DNA from: Mytilisepta virgata
Taxonomy: Eukaryota; Mollusca; Bivalvia; Mytilida; Mytilidae
DNA length: 64,000 nt
Direction of reading: 5' to 3'
Assembly (NCBI GenBank): GCA_028015205.1
Contig: CM051514.1
Span: forward strand, 1 to 64,000
Every line of letters starts with the position of its first letter. Within the stretch, counting starts at the first letter, position 1. A model generated the notes under the pieces. It had not been told where the DNA came from. It made no database searches and was given only the letters and a program-made list of their open reading frames with translations. Below are positions 12,701-24,500 of this stretch, piece by piece. A program made the translations under genes and the position numbers.

Positions 12701-13108
12701 CCCCAATCTATTTCTGTTGTCATTTGAGGTAGATAATAAGTAATATTTTTTTCCAGCTTTAAAGCTTGGAGTAAAAAATGGCGACATTTCCTCTATCCAT
12801 AAAGTGAAAAATATGTCTTCGTTTGGGTTGGAACAGTTTACAATGATAATATCGGATGTTGTGCATTCCTCATATTGTTTTTCATTAACCATGTAAACTA
12901 TGTACTTTTCCTTGCAGTCGAAGCAAACATTATTGGAAGGGTAAAACGGACATATTATTTCCAAATTATCAGTCAAGTTAATAAAAACTGTAGGTTTTAT
13001 CTCAAAAAATAAAGGATTAGACTTATTCCAGTACAGCTGCTTGCTAAACGTTGGTTTAAATAATGTAAAAGAATATATCACATACAGGCTAATTTCAATA
13101 TATTCCAT
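9478..13108 (-). CDS. efn: Ephrin-like transmembrane ligand, 3 coding exons (copy 1)
   Basis: Predicted join on the minus strand is 13108-12507, 12093-12016 and 9769-9478, giving 323 aa. Ephrins are membrane ligands for Eph receptor tyrosine kinases in cell-contact signalling. Residues 1-22 look like a signal peptide. Residues 23-153 form the ephrin receptor-binding domain: YWNKSNP, IICP (C53), YMV, ECT (C82), NC (C92), SPF, YYLLSTSN and GEVC (C143) match family signatures and supply the four conserved cysteines. C62, C65 and C144 are additional. N44 and N169 are N-glycosylation sequons. The 154-171 stalk is short; 172-194 is a transmembrane helix, followed by Lys/Arg. The 129-residue tail is Lys/Glu-rich, with Y210 and Y229, and ends SDSDCF rather than in the ephrin-B YYKV motif. 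All three exons join in frame at GT-AG sites. An in-frame stop precedes the chosen ATG. The family call is strong; the tail exons rest on splice logic. Confidence 0.9.
10380..11090. repeat. Degenerate ~48-bp minisatellite inside ephrin-like intron (copy 1)
   Basis: Imperfect units with TTGTCCTCAGACT and CTTATCCTCAGACTAATACTT occur within the 2246-bp intron between the last two coding exons. It is the same family as 8088-8940 but more decayed. Confidence 0.75.
11091..12015. other. Rest of ephrin-like intron, no gene seen
   Basis: AT-rich intron sequence. A short telomere-like piece lies near 11479-11496. From about 11889 to 11980, an 8-bp inverted pair (CAACTCGG and CCGAGTTG) flanks a locally GC-richer stretch, which may be a small element remnant. 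No open frame is convincing. Confidence 0.45.
12016..12093 (-). CDS. efn: Ephrin-like gene, small cytoplasmic exon (copy 1)
   Basis: A 78-nt exon too short to appear as an isolated ORF. The acceptor is TTTTAATATTGTAG|AGC and the donor CCAG|GTAAGT. It reads AETGEVIKYSREDDEIVTII and continues TGDPS in the frame set by the upstream exon. It adds an acidic stretch and a tyrosine to the tail. Confidence 0.75.
12507..13108 (-). CDS. efn: Ephrin-like gene, exon with ectodomain and TM helix (copy 1)
   Basis: Encodes residues 1-200 plus two bases of codon 201. The donor reads AAAAG|GTAAGT at 12507/12506. If the intron is retained, the next codons are AGG TAA, so translation would stop at R201, just after the membrane helix. 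Confidence 0.9.
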
Positions 13109-13153
13109 CAGGTAAACAGTCTTCTATGTCTTCAGGAAATGCACCACGCAAAA
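13109..13153 (-). other. 5' UTR part of the first coding exon (copy 1)
   Basis: On the minus strand ATTTTGGTTTCAG|TTTTGCG is a good acceptor at 13155-13154. Between it and the ATG there is an in-frame TAG, so this 45-nt stretch is best read as 5' UTR. The gene therefore needs at least one more, noncoding, exon upstream at higher coordinates. Confidence 0.55.
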
Positions 13154-13309
13154 CTGAAACCAAAATTTGAAGACAAGATATATTGATCAGTGTTTTTTTT
13201 TCTTTTTTTACTAGATTCAAGGAACAAAAAGAACATCTTAAATGACTGACGGTTTATACTGTATTACATAAAAATGATAAATATGTCTATTATCATATTT
13301 TCTTCCGAA

Positions 13310-13960
13310 AACCTTGAATTGTCCTTAGACTTACTCTCAAACTAACACTTTATCTTTGAATTGTCCGCAGACTTATACATGTTATGCATATCTTCAGTCT
13401 AATACTTTACCCTTGAATTGTCCTCAGACTCATACTTATCCAAGGACTAATACTTTACCCTTGAATTGTCCTCAGACTTATGCTTATCCTCGAACAAATT
13501 CTTTACCAATGTATTTCCTCGGATGCATACTTATTCTCAAACTAATATTAAACCTTTAAATTGTCCTCAGAAATACTTATCGTTAGAATAATACTTAACC
13601 CTTCAATTATTTATCCTCAAAGTAACGTCAAACCTTTTAATTGTTCGCAGACTTATACTTATCCTCGGATAAATTCTAAACCCATGAGTTGTCTTCAGAC
13701 TTATACTTATCCTTATACCTATACTAACCCTAACCCTAACCTAACCTTAACTCTAATCCTAACCTTAAGAATTATCCCTAACCAGTGAATTGTCCTCAGA
13801 TATCTACTTATCCTCGGAAAAAAAAAATAACCCTTGATTTTTCTTAGAAATATACTTATCCTCAGACTTATACTTATCCTATGAATTGACGTCAGATATT
13901 TATTGATATAATTCAATTATCCTCCGACTTATACCTTATTATTGTCCTCATACATATGTA
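13310..13960. repeat. Degenerate ~48-bp minisatellite upstream of ephrin-like gene (copy 1)
   Basis: Tandem 48-bp units, for example TTGAATTGTCCTCAGACTCA then TACTTATCCAAGGACTAATA. Because 48 is a multiple of three, the + strand shows spurious 16-residue repeats (NCPQTxTYPRTNTLPL). A telomere-like run interrupts the array at 13724-13765. Confidence 0.85.
13724..13765. repeat. Short interstitial telomere-like tract
   Basis: CTAACCCTAACCCTAACC followed by degenerate CTTAA/CTCTAA units, embedded within the 48-bp minisatellite. Present again at 34173-34214. Confidence 0.75.
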
Positions 13961-14693
13961 TGTTCAATTCAATTTTAATAGATTAGATTTAACTGCATAA
14001 AAGATAATCAAGGTAATCGATTTCATAAGATGTTAAACGATGCCACTCCAATTATACATAACTGTCTTTCTTCTAAACGATTTGTACATTAATTTCTCTT
14101 TATGTAATTACATCAAGCAGTACTCGTGGCAATAATATCTGTCAGGATCAAATAATTGAATATAGTATATGAGGTCATTTTAAATGTATTTATTAATCAG
14201 TTTATTAATAAACTGGCAAGCATATCCTATCCCTATTACTTTTCTTAAACATGTCATTATATGCATCTTTTCGTATTTGTTTTTATCGAACAGGTCTTAA
14301 TTATCAAAAAAAAAAAAAAGGGTATTTGAATTTTGTGTCATTTAGTCTAGGAAAAATTTTTTGTACGTTTAGTCACATCTCAAATGATCTATACCAACTG
14401 AAATATCAATCTTGTCATCAAATCGTCTTAACATCTTATTTCTAAAATACGGATGTCCTAAAATCAGCTAACAATGAATCAATGCTGTAAGATTTTTTAA
14501 TTTAACGTTTTTGAAAAAAGCGCCTACCTTCTTGCAGATTTCCTAGACCAAAACGAATATGACCAACACATACTCGTCCTTAAGTAGAGAATCCACAGCT
14601 CCGCCTATTAAGAATCCTAGCAACGCCTCTTCTGGATAACATGACTACATTTTGACATTGACGAGTTGCAACTCAGTTGCAGACTAGTAAAAA
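13961..14693. other. Upstream region of ephrin-like gene, possible noncoding first exon
   Basis: Non-repetitive sequence with no supported ORF. On the minus strand AAG|GTAGGC at 14528/14527 could be the donor of a noncoding first exon. It follows a GC-richer patch (14570-14640) that could hold the promoter, and the intron to 13155 would be about 1.37 kb. This is a guess from splice logic only. TTGACATTGACGAGTTG lies at 14652-14668, just outside the telomeric tract. Confidence 0.3.
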
Positions 14694-14732
14694 CACCCTA
14701 ACCCTAACCCTAACCCTAACCCTAACCCTAAC
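14694..14732. repeat. Interstitial telomeric tract at the duplication edge (distal copy)
   Basis: About six perfect CCCTAA units in the same orientation as the chromosome end. The 14.6-kb duplication ends with the last base of this tract; the flanks of the two copies then diverge (GATAAG here, AATTTT after 35181). Confidence 0.9.
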
Positions 14733-15471
14733 GATAAGTAGTGTATATTTTTACGGATACTGTTTTACTTGTGTTTTTTCTACCATTTAACCTGTAACAG
14801 ATATCCAATTTACCGTAGAAATGTAGCCATTTTACCACAGAGAGTTGGCATTTTACCGCAGAGAGTTGCCAGCGTTTGGGCTAGCGTTTGGGTCTGTATC
14901 TCATTTATTTCTCATCCGATTTCAATAATAGAGAGCGCGATGGAAAGCGTATGAAATGTCCTTTCCAACGCACCTTCGACCATTAAAATTTGATGACAAA
15001 TCATTGAGATAAAGGCCGTAATTCTAAGCCTATATCTAACGCCAATCCCAACCCTTCAAACGCCTGTATCTCTGTTAATCCTTGACGGATTTGAAAAATC
15101 TAGAACGCATTGGAAAGCGTACATGCCAAGCTTATTTACCATTTGTGACAGATTTATATGCATTTCGTCAAAAATGAAACAATCTGTAAAAGTTGTTGGG
15201 TAGAAAATATGTCTAAAAAAGCAAGATAAAGGCTTACCTGCAAAAAATATTTTGCAAGACAAATTATAACTGGTAAATTCCGTTACAAGTCTTATCCCTA
15301 TGAACTGATTAAATTAACATACAAAACCTTCCATTAGTTGCAATAACACTGAAGTGAATTGCATCAGCTCAAAATATTTCAAACCATAAACTCCTCCCCT
15401 TTTTATTAGTCACGTGGTATTTTTGACATTGACGAGTTGATCTTTGAAATGATCTCGTATTTATGTTATAA
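14733..15471. other. Low-repeat spacer between two telomeric tracts
   Basis: No gene recognised. It includes a two-copy ~21-bp repeat (CATTTTACCACAGAGAGTTG, then the same with CGC) near 14830-14870. It also has a diverged pair about 170 bp apart (near 14893 and 15062), each going from GTATCTC through a GATTTxAA core to TGGAAAGCGTA. TTGACATTGACGAGTTG recurs at 15423-15439, 32 bp before the next telomeric tract. Confidence 0.5.
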
Positions 15472-15594
15472 CTCTAACCCTAACCCTAACCCTAACCCTA
15501 ACCCTAACCCTAACCCTAACCTAACCCTAACCCTAACCCTAACCTAACCCTAACCCTAACCCTAACCCTAACCCTAACCCTAACCTTAACTCTA
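15472..15594. repeat. Buried telomere-like tract (~120 bp)
   Basis: About twenty CCCTAA units in terminal orientation, including two shortened CCTAA units in a pattern much like that at 75-95. It passes straight into the 172-bp satellite, just as the real telomere does. It is the longest internal telomeric tract in the window. Confidence 0.93.
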
Positions 15595-18500
15595 ACCTTA
15601 ACCCTAACCCACTGCAAAATCTTAAACCTTAAATAACCTTCAGTATTATACTAGGCTAAATCTTTCAGAATACAGCCAAATGTTCTCGTAATAATACCTA
15701 AGGTTAATTGAAAACATCATGTTTAAATTGACTTTAACTCTAACCCTAACCCTAACCCTAACCTTAACTCTAACCTTAACCCTAACCCACTGCAAAATCT
15801 TAAACCTTAAATAACCTTCTGTATTCTACTAGGCTAAAGCTTTCAGAATACAGCCAAATGTTCTCGTAATAATACCTAAGGTTAATCGAGAACGCCATGT
15901 TTAAATTGACTTTAACCCTAACCCTAACCCTAACCTTAACTCTAACCTTAACCCTAACCCACTGCAAAATCTTTAACCTTAAATAACCTTCTGTATTCTA
16001 CTAGGCTAAACCTTTCATAATACAGCCAAATGTTCTCGTAATAATACCTAAGGTTAATCGAAAACGTCATGTTTAAATTGACTTTAACTCTAACCCTAAC
16101 CCTAACCCTAATCTTAACTGTAACCTTAACCCTAACCCACTGCAAAATCTTTAACCTTAAATAACCTTCATTATTCTCCTAGGCTAAAGCTTTCAGAATA
16201 CAGCCAAATGTTCTCGCAATAATACCTAAGGTTAATCGAAAACGTCATGTTTAAATTGACTTTAACACTAACCCTAACACTAACCTTCACTCTAAACTTA
16301 ACCCTAACCCAGTGCAAAATCTTTAACCTTAAATAACCTTCAGTATCTCCTAGGCTAAACCTTTCAGAATACAGCCAAATGTTCTCGCAATAATACCTAA
16401 GGTTAATCGAAAACGTCATGTTTAAATTGACTTTAACCCTAACCCTAACCCTAACATTAACTCTAACCTTAACCCTAAACCACTGCAAAATCTCAAACTT
16501 TAAATAACCTTCAGTATTATACTAGGTTAAATCTTTCAGAATACAGCCAAATGTTCCCGTAATAATACCTAAGTTTAGTTGAAAACATCATGTTTAAATT
16601 GACTTTAACTCTAACCCTAACCCTAACCCTAACCTTAACTCTAACCTTAACCCTAACCCACTGCAAAATCTTTAACCTTAAATAACCTTCTGTATTCTAC
16701 TAGGCTAAAGCTTTCAGAATACAGCCAAATCTTCTCTTAATAATACCTAAGGTTAATCGAGAACGCCATGTTTAAATTGACTTTAACCCTAACCCTAACC
16801 CTAACCTTAACTTTAACCTTAACCCTAACCCACTGCAAAATCTTTAACCTTAAATAACCTTCAGTATTCTACTAGGCTAAACCTTTCAGAATACAGCCAA
16901 ATGATCTCGTAATAATACCTAAGGTTAATCGAAAACGTCATGTTTAAATTGACTTTAACCCTAACCCTAACCCTAACCTTAACTCTAACCTTAACCCTAA
17001 CCCACTGCAAAATCTTGAACCTTAAATAACCTTCTGTATTCTACTAGGCTAAACCTTTCAGGATACAGCCAAATGTTCTCGTAATAATACCTAAGGTTAA
17101 TCAAAAACGTCACGTTTAAATTGACTTTAACACTAACCCTAACCCTAACCCTAACCTTAATTCTAACCTTAACCCTAACCCACTGCAAAATCTTTAACCT
17201 TAAATAACCTTCATTATTCTCCTAGGCTAAAGCTTTCAGAATACAGCCAAATGTTCTCGTAATAATACCTAAGGTTAATCGAAAACCTCATGTTCAAATT
17301 GACTTTAACCCTAACCCTAACCCTAACCTTAACTCTAACCTTAACCATAACACACTCCAAATCTTTAACCTTAAATAACCTTCCGTATTTTCCTAGGCTA
17401 AACCTTTCAGAATACAGCCAAATGTTCTCGTAATAATACCTAAGGTTAATCGAAAACGTCATGTTTAAATTGAATTTAACCCTAACCCTAACCCTAACCT
17501 TAACTCTAACCTTAACCCGAACCCACTGCAAAATCTTTAACCTTAAATAACCTTCAGTATTCTCCTAGGCTAAACCTTTCAGAATACAGCCAAATGTTCT
17601 CGTAATAATACCTAAGGTTAATTGAAAACATCATGTTTAAATTGACTTTAACTCTAACCCTAACCCTAACCCTAACCTTAACTCTAACCTTAACCCTAAC
17701 CCACTGCAAAATCTTAAACCTTAAATAACCTTCAGTATTATACTAGGCTAAATCTTTCAGAATACAGCCAAATGTTCTCGTAATAATACCTAAGGTTAAT
17801 TGAAAACATCATGTTTAAATTGACTTTAACTCTAACCCTAACCCTAACCCTAACCTTAACTCTAACCTTAACCCTAACCCACTGCAAAATCTTTAACCTT
17901 AAATAACCTTCATTATTCTACTAGGCTAAAGCTTTCAGAATACAGCCAAATGTTCTCGTAATAATACCTAAGGTTAATCGAGAACGCCATGTTTAAATTG
18001 ACTTTAACCCTAACCCTAACCCTAACCTTAACTCTAACCTTAACCCTAACCCACTTCAAAATCTTTAACCTTAAATAACCTTCTGTATTCTACTAGGCTA
18101 AACCTTTCATAATACAGCCAAATGTTCTCGTAATAATACCTAAGGCTAATCGAAAACGTCATGTTTAAATTGACTTTAACCCTAACCCTAACCCTAACAC
18201 TAACCTTAACTCTAACCTTAACCCTAACCCACTGCAAAATCTTTAACCTTAATTAACCTTCAGTATTCTCCTAGGCTAAACCTTTCAGAATACAGCCAAA
18301 TGTTCTCGCAATAATACCTAAGGTTAATCGAAAACGTCATGTTTAAATTGACTTTAACACTAACCCTAACACTAACCTTAACTCTAAACTTAACCCTAAC
18401 CCACTGCAAAATCTTTAACCTTAATTAACCTTCAGTATTCTCCTAGGCTAAACCTTTCAGAATACAGCCAAATGTTCTCGCAATAATACCTAAGGTTAAT

Positions 18501-21500
18501 CGAAAACGTCATGTTTAAATTGACTTTAACCCTAACCCTAACCCTAACCTTAACTCTAACCTTAACCCTAACCCACTGCAAAATCTTCAACCTTAAATAA
18601 CCTTCCGTATTATACTAGGCTAAATCTTTCAGAATACAGCCAAATGTTCTCGTAATAATACCTAAGGTTAATCGAAAACATCATGTTTAAATTGACTTTA
18701 ACTCTAACCCTAACCCTAACCCTAACCTTAACTCTAACCTTAACCCTAACGCACTGGAAAATCTTTAACCTTAAATAACCTTCTGTATTCTACTAGGCTA
18801 AACCTTTCAGGATACAGCCAAATGTTCTCCTAATAATACCTAAGGTTAATCAAAAACGTCACGTTTAAATTGACTTTAATTCTAACCCTAACCCTAACCC
18901 TAACCCTAACCTTAATTCTAACCTTAACCCTAACCCACTGCAAAATCTTTAACCTTAAATAACCTTCAGTATTCTCCTAGGCTAAACCTTTCACAATACA
19001 GCCAAATGTTCTCGTAATAATACCTAAGGTTAATCGAAAACATCATGTTTAACTTGACTTTAACCCTAACCCTAACCATAACCCTAACTTCAACTCTAAC
19101 CTTAACCTTAACCCACTGCAAAATCTTTAACCTTATATAACCTTCTGTATTCTACTAGGCTAAACCTTTCAGAATACAGCCAAATGTTCTCGTAATAATA
19201 CCTAAGGTTAATCGAAAACGTCATGTTTAAATTGACTTTAACCCTAAGCCTAACCCTAACCCTAACATTAACTCTAACCTTAACCCTAACCCACTGCAAA
19301 ATCTTTAACCTTAAATAACCTTCAGTATTCTCCTAGGCTGAACCTTTCAGAATACAGCCAAATGTTCTCGTTATTATCCCTAAGATTAATCGAAAACGTC
19401 ATGTTTAAATTGACTTTAACCCTAACCCTAACCCTAACCTTAACTCTAACCTTAACCCTAACCCACTGCAAAATATTTAACCTGAAATAACCTCCAGTAT
19501 TCTCCTAGGCTAAACCTTTCAGAATACAGCCAAGTGTTCTCGCAATAATACCTAAGGTTAATCGAAAACGTCATGTTCAAATTGACTTTAACCCTAACCC
19601 TAACCTTAACTCTAACCTTAACCCTAACCCACTGCAAAATCTTTAACCTTAAATAACCTTCAGTATTCTCCTAGGCTAAACCTTTCAGAATACAGCCAAA
19701 TGTTCTCGTAATAATACCTAAGGTTAATCGAAAACGTCATGTTTAAATTGACTTTAACCCTAACCCTGACCCTAATTTTCACCCTAACCTTAACCCTAAC
19801 CCACTGCAAAATCTTTAACCTTAAATAACCTTCAGTATTCTCCTAGGCTAAACCTTTCAGAATACAGCCAAATGTTCTCGTAATAATACCTAAGGTTAAT
19901 CGAAAACGTCATGTTTAAATTGACTTTAACCCTAACCCTAACCCTAACCTTAACTCTAACCTTAACCCTAACCCACTGCAAAATCTTTAACCTTAAATAA
20001 CCTTCAGTATTCTACTAGGCTTAACCTTTCAGAATACACCCAAATGTTCTCGTAATAATACCTAAGGTTAATCGAAAACGTCATGTTTAAATTGACTTTA
20101 ACCTTTACCCTAACCCTAACCTTAACCTTAACCCACTGCAAAATCTTTAACCTTATATAACCTTCTGTAATCTACTAGGCTAAACCTTTCAGAATACAGC
20201 CAAATGTTCTCGTAATAATACCTAAGGTTAATCGAAAACGTCATGTTTAAATTGACCTTAACCCTAACCCTAACCCTTACACTAACTTTAACTCTAACCT
20301 TAACCCTAACCCACTGCAAAATCTTTAACCTTAAATAACCTTCAGTATTCTACTAAGATAAACCTTTCAGAATACAGCCAAATGTTCTCGTAATAATACC
20401 TAAGGTTAATCGAAAACGTCATGTTTAAATTGACTTTAACCCTAACCCTAACCCTAACCTTAACTCTAACCTTAACCCTAACCCACTGCAAAATCTTTAA
20501 CCTTAAATAACCTTCCGTATTCTCCTAGGCTAAACCTTTCAGAATACACCCAAATGTTCTCGTAATAATACCTAAGGTTAATCGAAAACGTCATGTTTAA
20601 ATTGAATTTAAACCCAACCCTAACCCTAACCTTAACTCTAACCTTAACCCTAACCCACTGCAAAATCTTAAACCTTAAATAACCTTCAGTATTCTACTAA
20701 GCTAAACCTTTCAGAATACAGCCAAATGTTCTCGAAATAATACCTAATGTTAATCGAAAACGTCATGTTTAAATTGACTTTAACCCTAACCATAACCTTA
20801 ACTCTAACCTTAACCCTAACCCACTGCAAAATCTTTAACCTTAAATAACCTTCTGTATTCTACTAGGTTAAACCTTTCAGAATACTGCCAAATGTTCTCG
20901 TAATAATACCTAAGGATAATCGAAAACGTCATGTTTATATTGACTTTAACCCTTACCCTAACCCTAACCTTAACTCTAACCTTAACCCTAACCCACTGCA
21001 AAATCTTTAACCTTAAATAACCTTCCGTATTCTCCTAGGCTAAACCTTTCAGAATACAGCCAAATGTTCTCGTAATAATACCTAAGGTTAATCGAAAACG
21101 TCATGTTTAAATTGAATTTAACCCTAACCCTAACCCTAACCTTAACTCTAACCTTAACCCTAACCCACTGCAAAATCTTTAACCTTAAATAACCTTCAGT
21201 ATTCTCCTAGGCTAAACCTTTCAGAATACAGCCAAATCTTCTCGCAATAATACCTAAGGTTAATTCGAAAACGTCATGTTTAAATTGACTTTAACACTAA
21301 CCCTAACCTTAACTCTAATCTTAACCTTAACCCACTGCAAAATCTTTAACCTTAAATAACCTTCTGTATTCTACTAGGCTAAACCTTTCAGAATACAGCC
21401 AAATGTTCTCGTAATAATACCTAAGGTTAATCGAAAACGTCATGTTTAAATTGACTTTAACCCTAACCCTGACCCTAACCTTAACCCTAACCTGAACCCT

Positions 21501-24500
21501 AACCCACTGCAAAATCTTTAACCTTAAATAACCTTCAGTATTCTCCTAGGCTAAACTTTTCAGAATACAGCCAAATGTTCTCGTAATAATACCTAAGGTT
21601 AATTGAAAACGTCATGTTTAAATTGACTTTAACCCTAACCCTAACCCTAACCTTAACTCTAACCTTAACCCTAACCCACTGCAAAATCTTTAACCTTAAA
21701 TAACCTTCTGTATTCTACTAGGCTAAACCTTTCATAATACAGCCAAATGTTCTCGTAATAATACCTAAGGCTAATCGAAAACGTCATGTTTAAATTGACT
21801 TTAACCCTAACCCTAACCCTAACACTAACCTTAACTCTAACCTTAACCCTAACCCACTGCAAAATCTTTAACCTTAAATAACCTTCAGTAATCTCCTAGG
21901 CTAAACCTTTCAGAATACAGCCAAATGTTCTCGCAATAATACCTAAGGTTAATCGAAAACGTCATGTTTAAATTGACTTTAACACTAACCCTAACACTAA
22001 ACTTAACTCTAAACTTAACCCTAATCCACTGCAAAATCTTTAACCTTAAATAACCTTCAGTATTCTCCTAGGCTAAACCTTTCAGAATACAGCCAAATGT
22101 TCTCGCAATAATACCTAAGGTTAATCGAAAACGTCATGTTTAAATTGACTTTAACCCTAACCCTAACCCTAACCTTAACTCTAACCTTAACCCTAACCCA
22201 CTGCAAAATCTTCAACCTTAAATAACCTTCAGTATTATACTAGGCTAAATCTATCAGAATACAGCCAAATGTTCCCGTAATAATACCTAAGGTTAATCGA
22301 AAACATCATGTTTAAATTGACTTTAACTCTAACCCTAACCCTAACCCTAACCTTAACTCTAACCTTAACCCTAACCCACTGCAAAATCTTTAACCTTAAA
22401 TAACCTTCTGTATTCTACTAGGCTAAACCTTTCAGGATACAGCCAAATGTTCTCGTAATAATACCTAAGGTTAATCAAAAACGTCACGTTTAAATTGACT
22501 TTAACTCTAACCCTAACCCTAACCCTAACCCTAACCTTAATTCTAACCTGAACCCTAACCCACTGCAAAATCTTTAACCTTAAATAACCTTCAGTATTCT
22601 CCTAGGCTAAACCTTTCAGAATACAGCCAAATGTTCTCGTAATAATACCTAAGGTTAATCGAAAACGTCATGTTTAAATTGACTTTAACCCTAACCCTGA
22701 CCCTAACCTTCACCCTAACCTTAACCCTAACCCACTGCAAAATCTTTAACCTTAAATAACCTTCAGTATTCTCCTAGGCTAAACCTTTCAGAATACAGCC
22801 AAATGTTCTCGTAATAATACCTAAGGTTAATCGAAAACGTCATGTTTAAATTGACTTTAACCCTAACCCTAACCCTAACCTTAACTCTAACCTTAACCCT
22901 AACCCACTGCAAAATCTTTAACCTTAAATAACCTTCAGTATTCTACTAGGCTTAACCTTTCAGAATACACCCAAATGTTCTCGTAATAATACCTAAGGTT
23001 AATCGAAAACGTCATGTTTAAATTGACTTTAACCCTTACCCTAACCCTAACCTTAACCTTAACCCACTGCAAAATCTTTAACCTTATATAACCTTCTGTA
23101 ATCTACTAGGCTAAACCTTTCAGAATACAGCCAAATGTTCTCGTAATAATACCTAAGGTTAATCGAAAACATCATGTTTAACTTGACTTTAACCCTAACC
23201 CTAACCCTAACCCTAACTTTAACTCTAACCTTAACCTTAACCCACTGCAAAATCTTTAATCTTATATAACCTTCTGTATTCTACTAGGCTAAACCTTTCA
23301 GAATACAGCCAAATGTTCTCGTAATAATACCTAAGGTTAATCGAAAACGTCATGTTTAAATTGACTTTAACCCTAACCCTGACCCTAACCTTAACCCTAA
23401 CCTGAACCCTAACCCAGTGCAAAATCTTTAACCTTAAATAACCTTCAGTATTCTCCTAGGCTAAACCTTTCAGAATACAGCCAAATGTTCTCGTAATAAT
23501 ACCTAAGGTTAATTGAAAACGTCATGTTTAAATTGACTTTAACCCTAACCCTAACCCTAACCTTAACTCTAACCTTAACCTTAACCCACTGCAAAATCTT
23601 TAACCTCATATAACCTTCTGTATTCTACTAGGCTAAACCTTTCAGAATACAGCCAAATGTTCTCGTAATAATACCTAAGGTTAATCGAAAACGTCATGTT
23701 TAAATTGAATTTAACCCTAACCATAACCTTGACTCTAACCTTAACCCTAACCCACTGCAAAATCTTTAACCTTAAATAACCTTCTGTATTCTCCTAGGTT
23801 AAACCTTTCAGAACACAGCCAAATGTTCTCGTAATAATACCTAAGGTTAATCGAAAACGTCATTTTTAAATTTACCTTATCCCTAACCCTAACCCTAACA
23901 CTAACCTTAACTCTAACCTTAACCCTAACCCACTGCAAAATCTTTAACCTTAAATAATCTTCAGTATTCTACTAAGCTAAACCTTTCAGAATACAGCCAA
24001 ATGTTCTCGTAATAACACCTAAGGTTAATCGAAAACGTCATGTTTAAATTGACTTTAACCCTAAGCCTAACCCTAACCCTAACTTTAACTCTAACCTTAA
24101 CCCTAACCCACTGCAAAATCTTTAACCTTAAATAACCTTCAGTATTCTCCTAGGCTGAACCTTTCAGAATACAGCCAAATGTTCTCGTTATTGTACCTAA
24201 GATTAATCGAAAACGTCATGTTTAAATTGACTTTAACCCTAACCCTAACCCTAACCTTAACTCTAACCTTAACCCTAACCCACTGCAAAATATTTAACCT
24301 GAAATAACCTTCAGTATTCTCCTAGGCTAAACCTTTCAGAATACAGCCAAATGTTCTCGCAATAATACCTAAGGTTAATCGAAAACGTCATGTTCAAATT
24401 GACTTTAACCCTAACCCTAACCTTAACTCTAACCTTAACCCTAACCCACTGCAAAATCTTTAACCTTAAATAACCTTCAGTATTCTCCTAGGCTAAACCT

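Larger units (their letters stand above)
162..14732. repeat. Subtelomeric duplication, distal copy
   Basis: This 14571-bp block recurs in direct orientation at 20611-35181 with a constant offset of 20449 bp and no indels in the landmarks compared. Base 161 (t) differs from 20610 (a), and base 14733 (g) differs from 35182 (a), so both edges are sharp. One substitution was found by eye: T at 4637 against C at 25086. The block carries a satellite array, three degenerate minisatellites and a complete ephrin-like gene, and its inner edge is a telomeric tract. Confidence 0.95.

Noticed and set aside
13356..13788. Two + strand frames rich in NCPQTYTYP
   Set aside because: They are translations of the 48-bp minisatellite, whose period is a multiple of three.
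14251..14445. 64-residue + strand frame
   Set aside because: No recognisable domain, poly-lysine from an A-run, and AT-rich composition; consistent with chance.
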